From positions 434,001 to 498,000 of the forward strand of contig NZ_QUMQ01000001.1 of the NCBI RefSeq assembly GCF_003387075.1: DNA of 64,000 nucleotides, given 5' to 3'. Position 1 is the stretch's first letter, and each line of letters opens with the position of its first letter. Shown here piece by piece: positions 1-8,250 of the stretch. Both the position numbers and the translations under genes were made by a program. The notes beneath the pieces were generated by a model, which saw only the letters and a program-made list of their open reading frames with translations, had not been told where the DNA came from and searched no databases. Origin of the DNA: Asanoa ferruginea. Lineage in GTDB: Bacteria; Actinomycetota; Actinomycetes; Mycobacteriales; Micromonosporaceae.

Positions 1-112
1 GCGTTTCCAGACGGGCATTTCCATATTTGTCTAGGTGACAACGGTGCATTTCTTTCTGTAAGTTTCTCGATTGTTACATCGTCGTGCCTTCCACGATCTG
101 GACGGACCTCCG

Positions 113-126
113 TGCAAGCGCTTGCA
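113..126. promoter_or_regulatory. LacI-family operator upstream of the alpha-glucoside transport genes
   Basis: TGCAAGCGCTTGCA is a perfect 14-bp palindrome with the central CG step typical of LacI-family operators. It lies 74 bp before the start of the binding-protein gene, and a LacI-type regulator is encoded at 3711-4733 in the same cluster. I infer that this regulator represses the cluster from here. I saw no second copy of the site in front of the permease or glucosidase genes. Confidence 0.7.
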
Positions 127-199
127 TGTGAACACGCCCACATTCGACACCGGCACCGGGCAAGCGCGCCCGTGATCGTCGGCAAGGAAGGAGGACGGC

Positions 200-1549
200 A
201 TGGCGGTCTCCACCAGACCTCGCCAAGCCCTCGTGCTGGCCACCACTCTGGCGCTGGCCCTCAGCGCCGCCGCTTGCAGCGGCGACAGTGGTGACGGCGA
301 CAGCACCGCAGGCAGCTCACCCGAGTGCGCTGCCTTCGACAAATACAGTGGCAGTGACGGCACCACCGTTTCGATCTACTCGTCCATTCGTGACGCCGAG
401 GCTGACCTCCTCGAGGAGTCCTGGAAGTCGTTCGAGGACTGCACCGGCATCACCATCGAATATGAGGGCAGCGGCGAGTTCGAGGCGCAGCTGCCGGTGA
501 AGGTCGACGGCGGCAACGCCCCCGACATCGCCTTTGTCCCGCAGCCGGGCCTGCTCAAGCGCTTCGCCGATGCCGGCAAGCTCAAGGAGGCCTCGGCCGA
601 CACCAAGGCGATGGCCGAGGCCAACTACCCGAAGGAATGGCTCGACTACGCGACCGTCGGCGGCAAGTTCTACGGCGCGCCGTTCGGCTCCAACGTCAAG
701 TCCTTCGTCTGGTACTCGCCGAAGCTGTTCGCCGAGAAGGGCTGGAAGGTCCCGACCACCTGGGACGAGATGACCGCGCTCAGCGACACCATCGCTGCCG
801 CCGGCATCAAGCCGTGGTGCGCGGGCATCGAGTCCGGTGACGCGACCGGTTGGCCGGCCACCGACTGGATCGAAGACGTCATGCTCCGCGACGCCGGCGC
901 CGACGTCTACGACCAGTGGGTCAACCACACCATCCCGTTCAACGACCCCAAGGTCGCCTCGGCGGTCGACCGGGTGGGCAAGATCCTGAAGGACCCGAAG
1001 TACGTCAACGGCGGCTTCGGTGACGTCAAGAGCATCGCGACCACCTCCTTCCAGGAGGGTGGCACGCCGATCCTCGAGAACAAGTGCACGATGTACCGGA
1101 TGGCGTCGTTCTACGCCAACCAGTGGCCCGAGGGCACCAAGGTCGCCGAAGACGGCGACGTGTTCGCCTTCTACCTGCCGGCCGTCGACCCGGCCAAGGG
1201 CAAGCCGGTCCTCGGCGGTGGCGAGTTCACCGTCGCGTTCGCCGACCGTCCCGAGGTCCAGAAGGTGCAGACCTACCTGGCTTCCGGCGAGGCCGCCAAC
1301 ACCCGCGCCAAGCTCGGCAACTGGGTGTCGGCCAACAACAAGCTGGAGATCGCCAACGTCGGCAACCCGATCGACAAGCTGGCCGTCGAGATCCTCCAGG
1401 ACAAGAGCGCCGTCTTCCGGTTCGACGGTTCCGACCTGATGCCCGCCGCCGTCGGCGCCGGGACGTTCTGGAAGGGCATGGTCGACTGGATCAACGGCAA
1501 GAGCACCACTGAGGTGCTCAACCAGATCGAGAACTCCTGGCCCAAGTAA
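200..1549 (+). CDS. Sugar ABC transporter substrate-binding lipoprotein (alpha-glucoside type)
   Basis: A 449-residue extracellular solute-binding protein of the carbohydrate family (SBP type 1, AglE-like). The N-terminus is a lipoprotein signal: basic start, hydrophobic stretch, lipobox SAAAC with the lipidated cysteine at about residue 26, then a Ser/Gly/Asp linker. The mature protein should sit on the outer face of the membrane and deliver alpha-glucosides to the two permeases downstream. The start is ATG 200 with a GGAAGGAGG ribosome site about 5 nt upstream. Substrate is inferred from the neighbouring GH13 glucosidase. No ATPase gene lies in the cluster, as in other actinobacterial sugar systems that share one MsiK-type ATPase. 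Confidence 0.85.
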   Translation: MAVSTRPRQALVLATTLALALSAAACSGDSGDGDSTAGSSPECAAFDKYSGSDGTTVSIYSSIRDAEADLLEESWKSFEDCTGITIEYEGSGEFEAQLPVKVDGGNAPDIAFVPQPGLLKRFADAGKLKEASADTKAMAEANYPKEWLDYATVGGKFYGAPFGSNVKSFVWYSPKLFAEKGWKVPTTWDEMTALSDTIAAAGIKPWCAGIESGDATGWPATDWIEDVMLRDAGADVYDQWVNHTIPFNDPKVASAVDRVGKILKDPKYVNGGFGDVKSIATTSFQEGGTPILENKCTMYRMASFYANQWPEGTKVAEDGDVFAFYLPAVDPAKGKPVLGGGEFTVAFADRPEVQKVQTYLASGEAANTRAKLGNWVSANNKLEIANVGNPIDKLAVEILQDKSAVFRFDGSDLMPAAVGAGTFWKGMVDWINGKSTTEVLNQIENSWPK

Positions 1550-1555
1550 GGCCTT

Positions 1556-1593
1556 GAAACGGTGGCCGGCCCCGCGGGGCCGGCCACCGTTTC
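1556..1593. terminator. Perfect hairpin between binding-protein and permease genes
   Basis: GAAACGGTGGCCGGCCCCG at 1556-1574 is followed at once by its exact reverse complement at 1575-1593, giving a 19-bp stem. It begins 6 nt after the stop codon of the binding-protein gene and ends about 40 nt before the first permease gene. I infer partial termination or 3'-end mRNA stabilisation, which would give more binding protein than membrane subunits. Confidence 0.75.
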
Positions 1594-1635
1594 ACTCAAA
1601 CCACCTTGTCACAAGCTCACATCCCTGGAGGGCGG

Positions 1636-2700
1636 ATGGAGTTCCAAGACTTCGCGCCGAAGCTGACGATGTTGCTGTACGGCGTAATCGCGTTCGTGGT
1701 GGTGGTCGGTGGACTGCTGCTCCTGCTCGACGTCGTGCCCAACTTCTTCGCCCGGCGCCGCGAGGCCGCCCTCATCGCCGCCGCCGAGGCGCCGGCCGAC
1801 GGAGCCGCCCCCGGTGCGCCGCCCCGGCGCGGGCTGCGTAGGAAGCGCGAAGGCCTGCTGGGCCTCGCATTCATGATCCCCGCCCTGTTGCTGCTGCTGA
1901 TCGGCCTGGTCATCCCGGCGATCCGGACCATCATCCTGTCGCTCTTCAACGGCAACGGTGAGAAGTTCGTCGGCCTGCGCAACTACGGATGGATCTTCCA
2001 AGAGAACGACATCATCCGGGTCCTGATCAACACCCTGGCCTGGGTCATCCTGGTGCCGCTGCTGGCCACGTCGGTCGGCCTGCTCTACGCGGTGATGATC
2101 GACCGGGCCCGGTTCGAGTCGGTGGCCAAATCGCTGATCTTCCTGCCGATGGCCATCTCGTTCGTCGGCGCCGGCATCATCTGGAAGTTCGTCTACGCCT
2201 ACCGCGGCGAGGGCGACCAGATCGGCCTGCTCAACTGGCTCTGGGTGACCGTGGGCGGCACGCCGCAGCAGTGGCTGCTCGACCCGCCGCTCAACACGCT
2301 GCTGCTGATCGTCGTCATGGTGTGGATCCAGGCCGGCTTCTCGATGGTCATCCTGTCGGCGGCCATCAAGGCGATCCCGGCCGACATCGTCGAAGCCGCC
2401 CGGCTCGACGGCGTCACGCCCTGGCAGATGTTCTGGCGGGTCACGCTGCCGAGCATCCGGCCCTCGCTGATCGTCGTGGTCGTCACCATCACGATCGCCA
2501 CGCTCAAGGTCTTCGACATCGTCCGGACGATGACCAACGGCAACTACGACACCAACGTCGTCGCGCTCGAGATGTATAACCAGGCCTTCCGTTACCAGGA
2601 GAACGGCCAGGGCTCCGCGCTCGCCGTCTTCCTGTTCATCCTGGTCATCCCGATCGTCATCTTCCAGATCCGCAACCTGCGCCGCCAGCGGGAGGTTTGA
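1636..2700 (+). CDS. Sugar ABC transporter permease, AglF-like
   Basis: Inner-membrane subunit of the alpha-glucoside importer, 354 residues from ATG 1636, which has GGAGGG just upstream; an in-frame TTG at 1606 would add 10 residues. An N-terminal transmembrane helix (about residues 10-35), a charged Ala/Pro/Arg-rich linker and then about six more helices are visible. The EAA loop that docks the ATPase reads EAARLDGVTPWQMFWRVTLP near residues 254-273. The long N-terminal extension before the core is usual for MalF/AglF-type permeases. The stop codon is 2 nt from the next start, so the two permeases are translationally coupled. Confidence 0.88.
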   Translation: MEFQDFAPKLTMLLYGVIAFVVVVGGLLLLLDVVPNFFARRREAALIAAAEAPADGAAPGAPPRRGLRRKREGLLGLAFMIPALLLLLIGLVIPAIRTIILSLFNGNGEKFVGLRNYGWIFQENDIIRVLINTLAWVILVPLLATSVGLLYAVMIDRARFESVAKSLIFLPMAISFVGAGIIWKFVYAYRGEGDQIGLLNWLWVTVGGTPQQWLLDPPLNTLLLIVVMVWIQAGFSMVILSAAIKAIPADIVEAARLDGVTPWQMFWRVTLPSIRPSLIVVVVTITIATLKVFDIVRTMTNGNYDTNVVALEMYNQAFRYQENGQGSALAVFLFILVIPIVIFQIRNLRRQREV

Positions 2701-2702
2701 GA

Positions 2703-3668
2703 ATGACTACCACGACCCCCGTCCTCGCCGGCGAGACCGTCGACGAAGCACCACCGCGCACCGCGGTCGGCCGGGTGCGCAAGAAGCTCACCAGCCGCAC
2801 CGCGACGACCGTGTCGATCGTCATCGCGCTGCTCTGGACGGTGCCGACGTTCGGCCTGCTGCTGTCGTCGTTCCGGCCCGAAGACGAGATCAAGACGACC
2901 GGCTGGTGGACGTTCTTCACCAGCCCGCACCTGACCTTGCAGAACTACGACGATGTCCTCTTCGGACGGTCGTCGTCCTCCGGCCAGCTGGCCCTCTACT
3001 TCATCAACTCGCTGGTCATCACGATCCCGTCGGTGCTGTTCCCGATCGCGTTCGCCGCCCTGGCCGCCTACGCGCTGTCGTGGATCAACTTCCGCGGTCG
3101 CGACTGGCTCTACATCGTCGTCTTCGCGCTCCAGATCGTGCCGTTGCAGATGGCGCTCGTACCCCTGCTGAGCTTCTTCTCCCGTGGTGTCTCCCTCGGT
3201 GGCGTCACGCTGATGCCGGCGTGGGATCTCGACCAGGAGCAGAAGTTCATCCAGGTCTGGTTCGCGCACACCTGTTTCGCGCTGCCGTTCGCGATCTTCC
3301 TGCTGCACAACTTCATCTCGCAGCTACCAGGCGAGCTGATGGAGGCGGCCCGGGTCGACGGCGCGGGGCACTCGAAGATCTTCCGGAGCATCGTGCTGCC
3401 GCTGATCACCCCCGCACTCGCGTCGCTGGCGATCTTCCAGTTCCTCTGGGTCTGGAACGACCTGCTGGTCGCGTTGATCTTCTCGGGTGGCGGTCGACAA
3501 ACGGCTCCGCTGACCGTGCGACTGGCCGACCTCGCCGGCACGAGAGGCGGCGAGTGGCAACGCCTGACGGCTGGCGCGTTCGTGTCGATCGTCATACCGC
3601 TGATCGTCTTCCTGTCCCTACAGCGTTATTTCGTACGGGGACTGTTGACCGGCAGCGTCAAGGGCTGA
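2703..3668 (+). CDS. Sugar ABC transporter permease, AglG-like
   Basis: Second permease of the alpha-glucoside importer, 321 residues, of the MalG/CUT1 type. ATG 2703 follows GGGAGG and lies 2 nt after the preceding stop. Six hydrophobic segments are visible, with the EAA motif MEAARVDGAGHSKIFRSIVL near residues 213-232. The C-terminus ends in LTGSVKG, the usual tail of this family. It should pair with the preceding permease and use an ATPase encoded elsewhere. The regulator gene follows after 42 nt. Confidence 0.88.
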   Translation: MTTTTPVLAGETVDEAPPRTAVGRVRKKLTSRTATTVSIVIALLWTVPTFGLLLSSFRPEDEIKTTGWWTFFTSPHLTLQNYDDVLFGRSSSSGQLALYFINSLVITIPSVLFPIAFAALAAYALSWINFRGRDWLYIVVFALQIVPLQMALVPLLSFFSRGVSLGGVTLMPAWDLDQEQKFIQVWFAHTCFALPFAIFLLHNFISQLPGELMEAARVDGAGHSKIFRSIVLPLITPALASLAIFQFLWVWNDLLVALIFSGGGRQTAPLTVRLADLAGTRGGEWQRLTAGAFVSIVIPLIVFLSLQRYFVRGLLTGSVKG

Positions 3669-3710
3669 TTCCCGCCAGTGACCGTCCTTCCGCACGTGAG
3701 GTGACGGACC

Positions 3711-4733
3711 ATGACGAGGATCGACGACGTAGCCCGGCTGGCGGGCGTCTCCACCGCCACCGTGTCCCGGGCATTGCGCGGCCTGCCAACGGTCTCGCAA
3801 TCGACCCGGGAGCGGGTGCTGGAGGCGGCCTCCCAGCTGGGCTACATCGCCTCGCCCAGCGCCTCCCGGCTCGCCGGGGGCAAGACCCGGGCGGTCGCGG
3901 TGGTCGTCCCACGGATCACGCCATGGTTCTTCAGCACCGTCGTCGAGGCCGCCGAAGAGCGGCTGCACCGGGCCGGCTACGACCTGTTGCTCTTCAACCT
4001 CGGCGGCAGCGAGCACGCCCGGCAGCGCCTGCTCTACACCAGCACGCTGCACAAACGGGTCGACGCGCTGATGCTGGTGGCGACACCACTGGCCGAAAAC
4101 GACTTCGCCGCGGTCACCGGCCTCGCGCTGCCCGGCGTGACGGTCAGTGCCGGCACGCCGGTGCCGGGCTGGCCGAGCGTGCGGATCGACGACATCGCGA
4201 CCGCGCGCACGGCCACCGACCATCTCCTCTCGCTCGGCCACCGGCGGATCGCGCACATCTCCGGTGACTCGACCGACGAACTCGCCATCTCCACCCACCT
4301 CGACCGCCGGCACGGCTTCCAGCAACGGATGCGCTCCCGGGGCATCGAGCCCGACCCGGCGCTCGACGTCGAGGCCACGTTCACCATCGCCGGCGGCAGC
4401 AAGGCCACCGCGGAACTGCTCCGCCGGGGCGACCCGCCGACCGCGATCTTCGCCGCCTCCGACGAGATGGCGATGGGCGCGATCGCCACGCTGCGCTCGG
4501 CCGGCCTGCGGGTCCCCGACGATGTCAGCGTGATCGGCGTCGACGACCACGACGTCGCCGGTGTGGTCGGGCTCACGACGGTCGCCCAACCGGCCGCCGC
4601 GCAGGGCCGGATCGCGGCAGAAACCCTGCTCGGCCCGCTGCGCGGCAACGTCGACGAGTACGGTGACCGGTCCGTGGTGCTGCCCACCCAACTGGTCGTC
4701 CGCGACTCGACGGCGCCGCCGCGGGAATCCTAG
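3711..4733 (+). CDS. LacI-family transcriptional regulator of alpha-glucoside genes
   Basis: 340 residues. The N-terminal helix-turn-helix and hinge read IDDVARLAGVSTATVSRAL (residues 4-22), followed by a periplasmic-binding-protein-like ligand domain. The C-terminal region has the expected SVIGVDDHDVAG and TTVAQP segments. It lies inside the transport/hydrolase cluster, between the permeases and the glucosidase, so it probably senses an alpha-glucoside and acts at the palindrome at 113-126. Family membership is certain; effector and target are inferred from position. Confidence 0.88.
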   Translation: MTRIDDVARLAGVSTATVSRALRGLPTVSQSTRERVLEAASQLGYIASPSASRLAGGKTRAVAVVVPRITPWFFSTVVEAAEERLHRAGYDLLLFNLGGSEHARQRLLYTSTLHKRVDALMLVATPLAENDFAAVTGLALPGVTVSAGTPVPGWPSVRIDDIATARTATDHLLSLGHRRIAHISGDSTDELAISTHLDRRHGFQQRMRSRGIEPDPALDVEATFTIAGGSKATAELLRRGDPPTAIFAASDEMAMGAIATLRSAGLRVPDDVSVIGVDDHDVAGVVGLTTVAQPAAAQGRIAAETLLGPLRGNVDEYGDRSVVLPTQLVVRDSTAPPRES

Positions 4734-4756
4734 AAATCTATTGCTTGGAGTACACC

Positions 4757-6373
4757 GTGAAGTGGTGGCGCGACGCCGTCATCTACCAGGTTTACCCGCG
4801 CTCGTTCGCCGACTCCGACGGCGACGGCATCGGCGACCTGCCCGGCATCATCAGCCGGCTCGACCACCTGGCCGACCTCGGCGTCGACGCCGTGTGGCTG
4901 TCGCCGTTCTACCCGTCGCCGCAGGCCGACGCGGGCTACGACGTGGCCGACTACCGCGACGTCGACCCGATCTTCGGCCGCCTCGACGACGCCGACAAGC
5001 TGATCACCGAGGCACACGCCCGGCGGATCCGGGTGATCGTCGACCTGGTGCCCAACCACACCTCGTCGCGACACGTCTGGTTCCAGGCGGCCCTCGCGGC
5101 CGCACCCGGCAGCCCCGAACGCGACCGCTACGTCTTCCGCGACGGCCGCGGCCCTTCCGGTGACGAGCCGCCGAACAGCTGGCAGAGCGTCTTCGGCGGC
5201 GGCGCCTGGACCCGGGTCCCCGACGGCCAGTGGTATCTGCACCTCTTCGACGTGGCGCAGCCCGACCTCAACTGGGACAACCCGGAGGTCCGCGCCGAGT
5301 TCGAAGACATCCTGCGCTTCTGGCTCGACCGCGGCGTCGACGGCTTCCGGGTCGACGTCGCGCACGGCCTGGTCAAGCAGGCCGACCTGGCCGACTGGCA
5401 CCTGCCGATGGTCCCGCTGACCGGCGAGGGCACCGAGGGCGGCGCCCGGCCGCCGATGTGGGACCAGGACGGCGTACACGAGATCTACCGCCGCTGGCGC
5501 AAAATCCTCGACAGCTACCCGGGCGACCGCATCCTGGTCGCCGAGGCGTGGGTGCAGCCGGCCGAGCGGCTCGCGGCCTACGTCCGCCCCGACGAGATGC
5601 ACCAGGCGTTCAACTTCGAATACCTGGAGGCTTCCTGGACGGCGGCCGCCCAGCGCTCGGTGATCACGCGTTCGCTGGCCGCGAGCGCCGCGGTCGGTGC
5701 GCCGACCACCTGGGTCCTCTCCAACCACGACGTGCTCCGGCACGCCTCCCGGCTCGGGCTGCCGGTGGGCGAGGTCCGCCCCAACGGCATCGGGGCGGGC
5801 GACCCGCAGCCCGATGCCGCCCTTGGCCTGCGCCGCGCCCGTGCGGCGACGCTGCTGATGCTCGGGCTGCCGGGGTCGGCCTACCTCTACCAGGGCGAGG
5901 AGCTCGGTCTCCCGGAGCACACCACGCTGCCCGACGAGGTCCGCCAAGACCCGACGTTCTTCCGCACCGGGGGCTCGTCGGTCGGGCGCGACGGCTGCCG
6001 GGTGCCGATCCCGTGGTCGGGTTCTGCGCCGTCATTCGGCTTTGGCCCGACCGACAAGACCTGGCTGCCACAGCCGGCGGTGTTCGGCGAGCTCGCCCTG
6101 GACCGGCAGCAGGGGGTGCCGGGTTCGACGTACGAGATGTATGTGGCAGCGCTCCGGTTGCGCCGCGCACACGAACTCGGGGACGGCGCACTGACGTGGG
6201 TGGCCGGGGCGGACGAGGTGGTCGCCTTCCACAACGGCACCGTGCTGGTCCTGACCAACTTCGGCTCAGCACCGGCACCCCTGCCGGAGGGGGCTGAGGT
6301 CCTGCTGTCCAGCGAGCCGTTGGCCGGCCGCGAGGTCCCGACCGACGTCACCGTCTGGGCCAAGCTGGCCTAG
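4757..6373 (+). CDS. GH13 alpha-glucosidase (oligo-1,6-/alpha-glucosidase type)
   Basis: A 538-residue cytoplasmic glycoside hydrolase that should split imported alpha-glucosides to glucose. GTG 4757 has GGAG 6 nt upstream; an in-frame TTG at 4745 is less likely. The N-terminus KWWRDAVIYQVYPRSFADS and all four GH13 regions are present: DLVPNH, GFRVDVAHG (nucleophile about D200), VAEAWV (acid/base about E263) and LSNHD (about D325). The C-terminal beta domain is complete. The stop codon TAG at 6371-6373 lies inside the target duplication of the insertion sequence that follows, so the gene is intact even though an IS abuts it. Confidence 0.9.
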   Translation: MKWWRDAVIYQVYPRSFADSDGDGIGDLPGIISRLDHLADLGVDAVWLSPFYPSPQADAGYDVADYRDVDPIFGRLDDADKLITEAHARRIRVIVDLVPNHTSSRHVWFQAALAAAPGSPERDRYVFRDGRGPSGDEPPNSWQSVFGGGAWTRVPDGQWYLHLFDVAQPDLNWDNPEVRAEFEDILRFWLDRGVDGFRVDVAHGLVKQADLADWHLPMVPLTGEGTEGGARPPMWDQDGVHEIYRRWRKILDSYPGDRILVAEAWVQPAERLAAYVRPDEMHQAFNFEYLEASWTAAAQRSVITRSLAASAAVGAPTTWVLSNHDVLRHASRLGLPVGEVRPNGIGAGDPQPDAALGLRRARAATLLMLGLPGSAYLYQGEELGLPEHTTLPDEVRQDPTFFRTGGSSVGRDGCRVPIPWSGSAPSFGFGPTDKTWLPQPAVFGELALDRQQGVPGSTYEMYVAALRLRRAHELGDGALTWVAGADEVVAFHNGTVLVLTNFGSAPAPLPEGAEVLLSSEPLAGREVPTDVTVWAKLA

Positions 6374-6374
6374 C
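6369..6374. repeat. Left 6-bp target-site duplication (CCTAGC)
   Basis: CCTAGC at 6369-6374 directly precedes the left end of the insertion sequence and recurs at 7481-7486 directly after its right end. It matches NCTAGN, the target I recall for IS481 itself. The TAG stop codon of the glucosidase lies inside it. Confidence 0.9.
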
Positions 6375-7359
6375 TGTGCTGTCCAGCCAGGTTGGTAAGG
6401 CGGGTGATGGGTGGCTGGCCGCCGATCGCGGTGTGGGGTCGGTGGTGATTGTAGAAGTGCAGCCATCGGGGTAGGGCCGCGCGGCGGTGGTGTTCGGTGG
6501 GGTAGAACCGATCGATCGCCCAGGCGTTAAGGGTGCGGTGGAACCGTTCGATCTTGCCGTTGGTCTGGGGCCGGTAGGGGCGGGTCTTCTTGACGGTGAT
6601 GCCGAGCTGGGTGCAGGTCTCGCGCCAGAGGCGGGAGCGGTAGGCCGAGCCGTTGTCGGACAGCACCCTTTGCACTCGGACGCCGCGGGCGGCGAACCAA
6701 GCCACTGCGCGGGTCAAGACTGCAGCTGCGGTTATGGCGGTCTCGTCGTTGTGGATTTCGGCGTAGGCGACGCGGGAGTGGTCGTCGATGACGGTGTGGA
6801 CGTGGGCGGTGCCCATCTTCGGGTTGCGGTAGGCGCTGCGGGGCTTGCCGGTGGTCGCGGCGCGGTGTCGCTTGCCTTGGACGCGGCCGACGTATCGCCA
6901 GCCGCCGCCGTCGGGGATGTTGCCGAGTTTCTTGACGTCGACGTGGATCAGGGCGCCCGCGGTGTCGTGTTCGTAGCGGCGGATCGGTTCACCGGTGCGT
7001 CGATCGATGTGGGAGAGCCGGTTGATCCGGGCACGGACCAGGACCGCGTGCACGGTGGAGGCGGCCATCCCGAGACGGGCGGCGATCGCGACAGGGCCGA
7101 GTCGGTGCCGCCACCGCAAGTACACGATCTTGCGGACCAGGTCGCGGCGGGTGCGGGTCGGGGTGTGGAGTGGGCGGCTGGACCGGTCCTGCATACCCGC
7201 GGCTCCCATCGCGAGATACCGGTCGACCCACCGTTTCGCGGTGCGGTAGGAGACATCGAATCGGCGGGAGGCCGCGGAGACCGTCCAGCGCTCATCGACG
7301 ACCAGGCGGGCGAGTTTGAGGCGTGCTTTCGGGGTCAGGGCTGCGTTAGCGTGTGCCAC
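6370..7359 (-). CDS. IS481-family DDE transposase
   Basis: 329 residues with an N-terminal helix-turn-helix (WTVSAASRRFDVSYRTAKRW, about residues 30-49) and an rve integrase core. The catalytic triad is visible as HVDVKKLG, LSDNGSAYRS and NGKIERFHRTL. The start is GTG 7359 with GGAGG 4 nt upstream. The last sense codon uses one base of the element and two of the target, and the stop codon TAG (6370-6372) is wholly target DNA, so the transposase frame is closed only by insertion into a CTAG site. The C-terminal HFYNHHRPHTAIGG is typical of the family. Confidence 0.93.
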   Translation of the reverse strand: MAHANAALTPKARLKLARLVVDERWTVSAASRRFDVSYRTAKRWVDRYLAMGAAGMQDRSSRPLHTPTRTRRDLVRKIVYLRWRHRLGPVAIAARLGMAASTVHAVLVRARINRLSHIDRRTGEPIRRYEHDTAGALIHVDVKKLGNIPDGGGWRYVGRVQGKRHRAATTGKPRSAYRNPKMGTAHVHTVIDDHSRVAYAEIHNDETAITAAAVLTRAVAWFAARGVRVQRVLSDNGSAYRSRLWRETCTQLGITVKKTRPYRPQTNGKIERFHRTLNAWAIDRFYPTEHHRRAALPRWLHFYNHHRPHTAIGGQPPITRLTNLAGQHS

Positions 7360-7480
7360 GAGGCCTCCAGGTCAGGTGAAGCGGTTCTTCGACAGCTCCA
7401 CTTCACGACCGGAGGCCTCACCCTTTCAAGACCTAGATCGTCTCGTCACACAACCTTGACCAACCTCCCTGGACAGCACA
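6375..7480. mobile_element. Complete IS481-family insertion sequence (1106 bp)
   Basis: The element has terminal inverted repeats beginning TGTGCTGTCCAG at 6375 and, on the other strand, at 7480. The ends match over about 22 bp with two mismatches. It is flanked by the duplication CCTAGC and carries one full-length transposase gene on the minus strand. Nothing in it looks degenerate, so it may be active. It inserted between the glucosidase stop codon and that gene's terminator at 7505-7538. Confidence 0.93.
7360..7419. repeat. Internal inverted repeat covering the transposase ribosome-binding site
   Basis: GAGGCCTCC at 7360-7368 and GGAGGCCTC at 7411-7419 are exact complements, and the pairing extends inward (GGTGAAG with CTTCAC) with small bulges. 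The minus-strand copy at 7360-7368 contains the GGAGG that precedes the GTG start. A transcript entering from outside would fold this stem and hide the site, the usual way IS elements damp transposase expression from read-through. Function is inferred. Confidence 0.5.
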
Positions 7481-7486
7481 CCTAGC
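7481..7486. repeat. Right 6-bp target-site duplication (CCTAGC)
   Basis: Second copy of CCTAGC, directly after the right inverted repeat. Removing the element and one copy restores a continuous glucosidase 3' end leading into the terminator. Confidence 0.9.
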
Positions 7487-7504
7487 CCGTCGCCGCCGTA
7501 GCCA

Positions 7505-7538
7505 AGCGGAGGCCAGCGCACCTATTGGCCTCCGCTTC
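7505..7538. terminator. Hairpin that originally terminated the glucosidase operon
   Basis: AAGCGGAGGCCA (7505-7516) pairs perfectly with TGGCCTCCGCTT (7527-7538) across a 10-nt loop. Without the IS it would lie about 24 nt after the glucosidase stop codon. It is now separated from its gene by 1.1 kb, so read-through into the transposase antisense strand is expected. Confidence 0.7.
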
Positions 7539-7559
7539 GCGGGTAACACTCGGCTCAGC

Positions 7560-7798
7560 CGCAACGACACCGGGCGTCAATCTCCGCTTGCCCCGGGACC
7601 CTCGGCCCGCGGTAGCGAAACCCCCGGCGCTGACCCCGTTCGGGCAACGCCCTTTCCGCGGCGCCAGACCCGGGGCGCTCGCCCATCCTTCGCGACGGCG
7701 GCACCCCCGCCCGCGACGGCGGCACCGCCGCCCGCGACGCTGGACCAAGGGCGCGTGCACAGTTCCCGAGGGCGGCGCCGACATCGGAATCCGCCCGT
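7560..7798. other. Intergenic stretch without a supported gene (start of the repeat region)
   Basis: GC-rich sequence between the terminator and the regular tandem array. It holds an early degenerate copy of the recurring core (CGGGCGTCAATCTCCGC near 7567) and a short run of near-identical gcgacggcggcaccgcc units around 7692-7738. Reading frames here on both strands have no ribosome site and no recognisable domain. Confidence 0.5.
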
Positions 7799-7799
7799 T

Positions 7800-8170
7800 G
7801 ACCGTCGCTCTCCACACCCAGCCGACCGGTGGCAGCGGACCCGGGCCTTGACCGTCGGTCTCCCCCCACCAGCCGACCGGTCGCAGCGAACCCGGGCCTT
7901 GACCGTCGCTCTCCCCCCACCCACCCGACCAGTGGCAGCGAACCCGGCCTTGACCGTCGCTCTCCCCCCACCCACCCGACCGGTCGCAGCGGACCCGGGC
8001 CTGGACCGTCGCTCTCCCCGCATCCACCCGACCGGTGACAGCGGACCCAGGCCTGGACCGTCGCTCTCCCCGCATCCACCCGACCGGTGACAGCGGACCC
8101 AGGCCTGGACCGTCGCTCTCCCCGCACCCAGGCGACCAGTGCCAGCGGACCCGGGCCTTGACCTCCGTTC
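7800..8170. repeat. 51-52 bp tandem repeat array, about seven copies
   Basis: The anchor GACCGGT (or GACCAGT) falls at 7824, 7875, 7927, 7978, 8030, 8082 and 8134, steps of 51 or 52 bp. Each unit also contains GCAGCGGACCCGGGCC (or close), TGGACCGTCGCTCT and a C-run. Copies at 8030 and 8082 are identical. Because the steps mix 51 and 52, no reading frame persists through the array, so it is best seen as non-coding. There are no unique spacers, so it is not a CRISPR array. Confidence 0.85.
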
Positions 8171-8184
8171 TCGCGAACGTGACC

Positions 8185-8245
8185 GATCTGGGGCGGCGGA
8201 TGTGGGAGTTTGATCTCCGATTGCCCACATCCGCCACCCCAGATC
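8185..8245. repeat. Long inverted repeat (22-bp arms, 17-nt loop)
   Basis: The arms at 8185-8206 and 8224-8245 are complementary with a single mismatch. The loop carries TTGATCTCCG, the core that recurs through the region. This is the first and most symmetrical member of a hairpin family also seen near 8460, 8615 and 8776. Confidence 0.8.
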
Positions 8246-8250
8246 GATCC

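Noticed and set aside
7800-8170. Possible CRISPR array
   Set aside because: Neighbouring units are near copies over their whole length, with no unique spacers and no cas genes.
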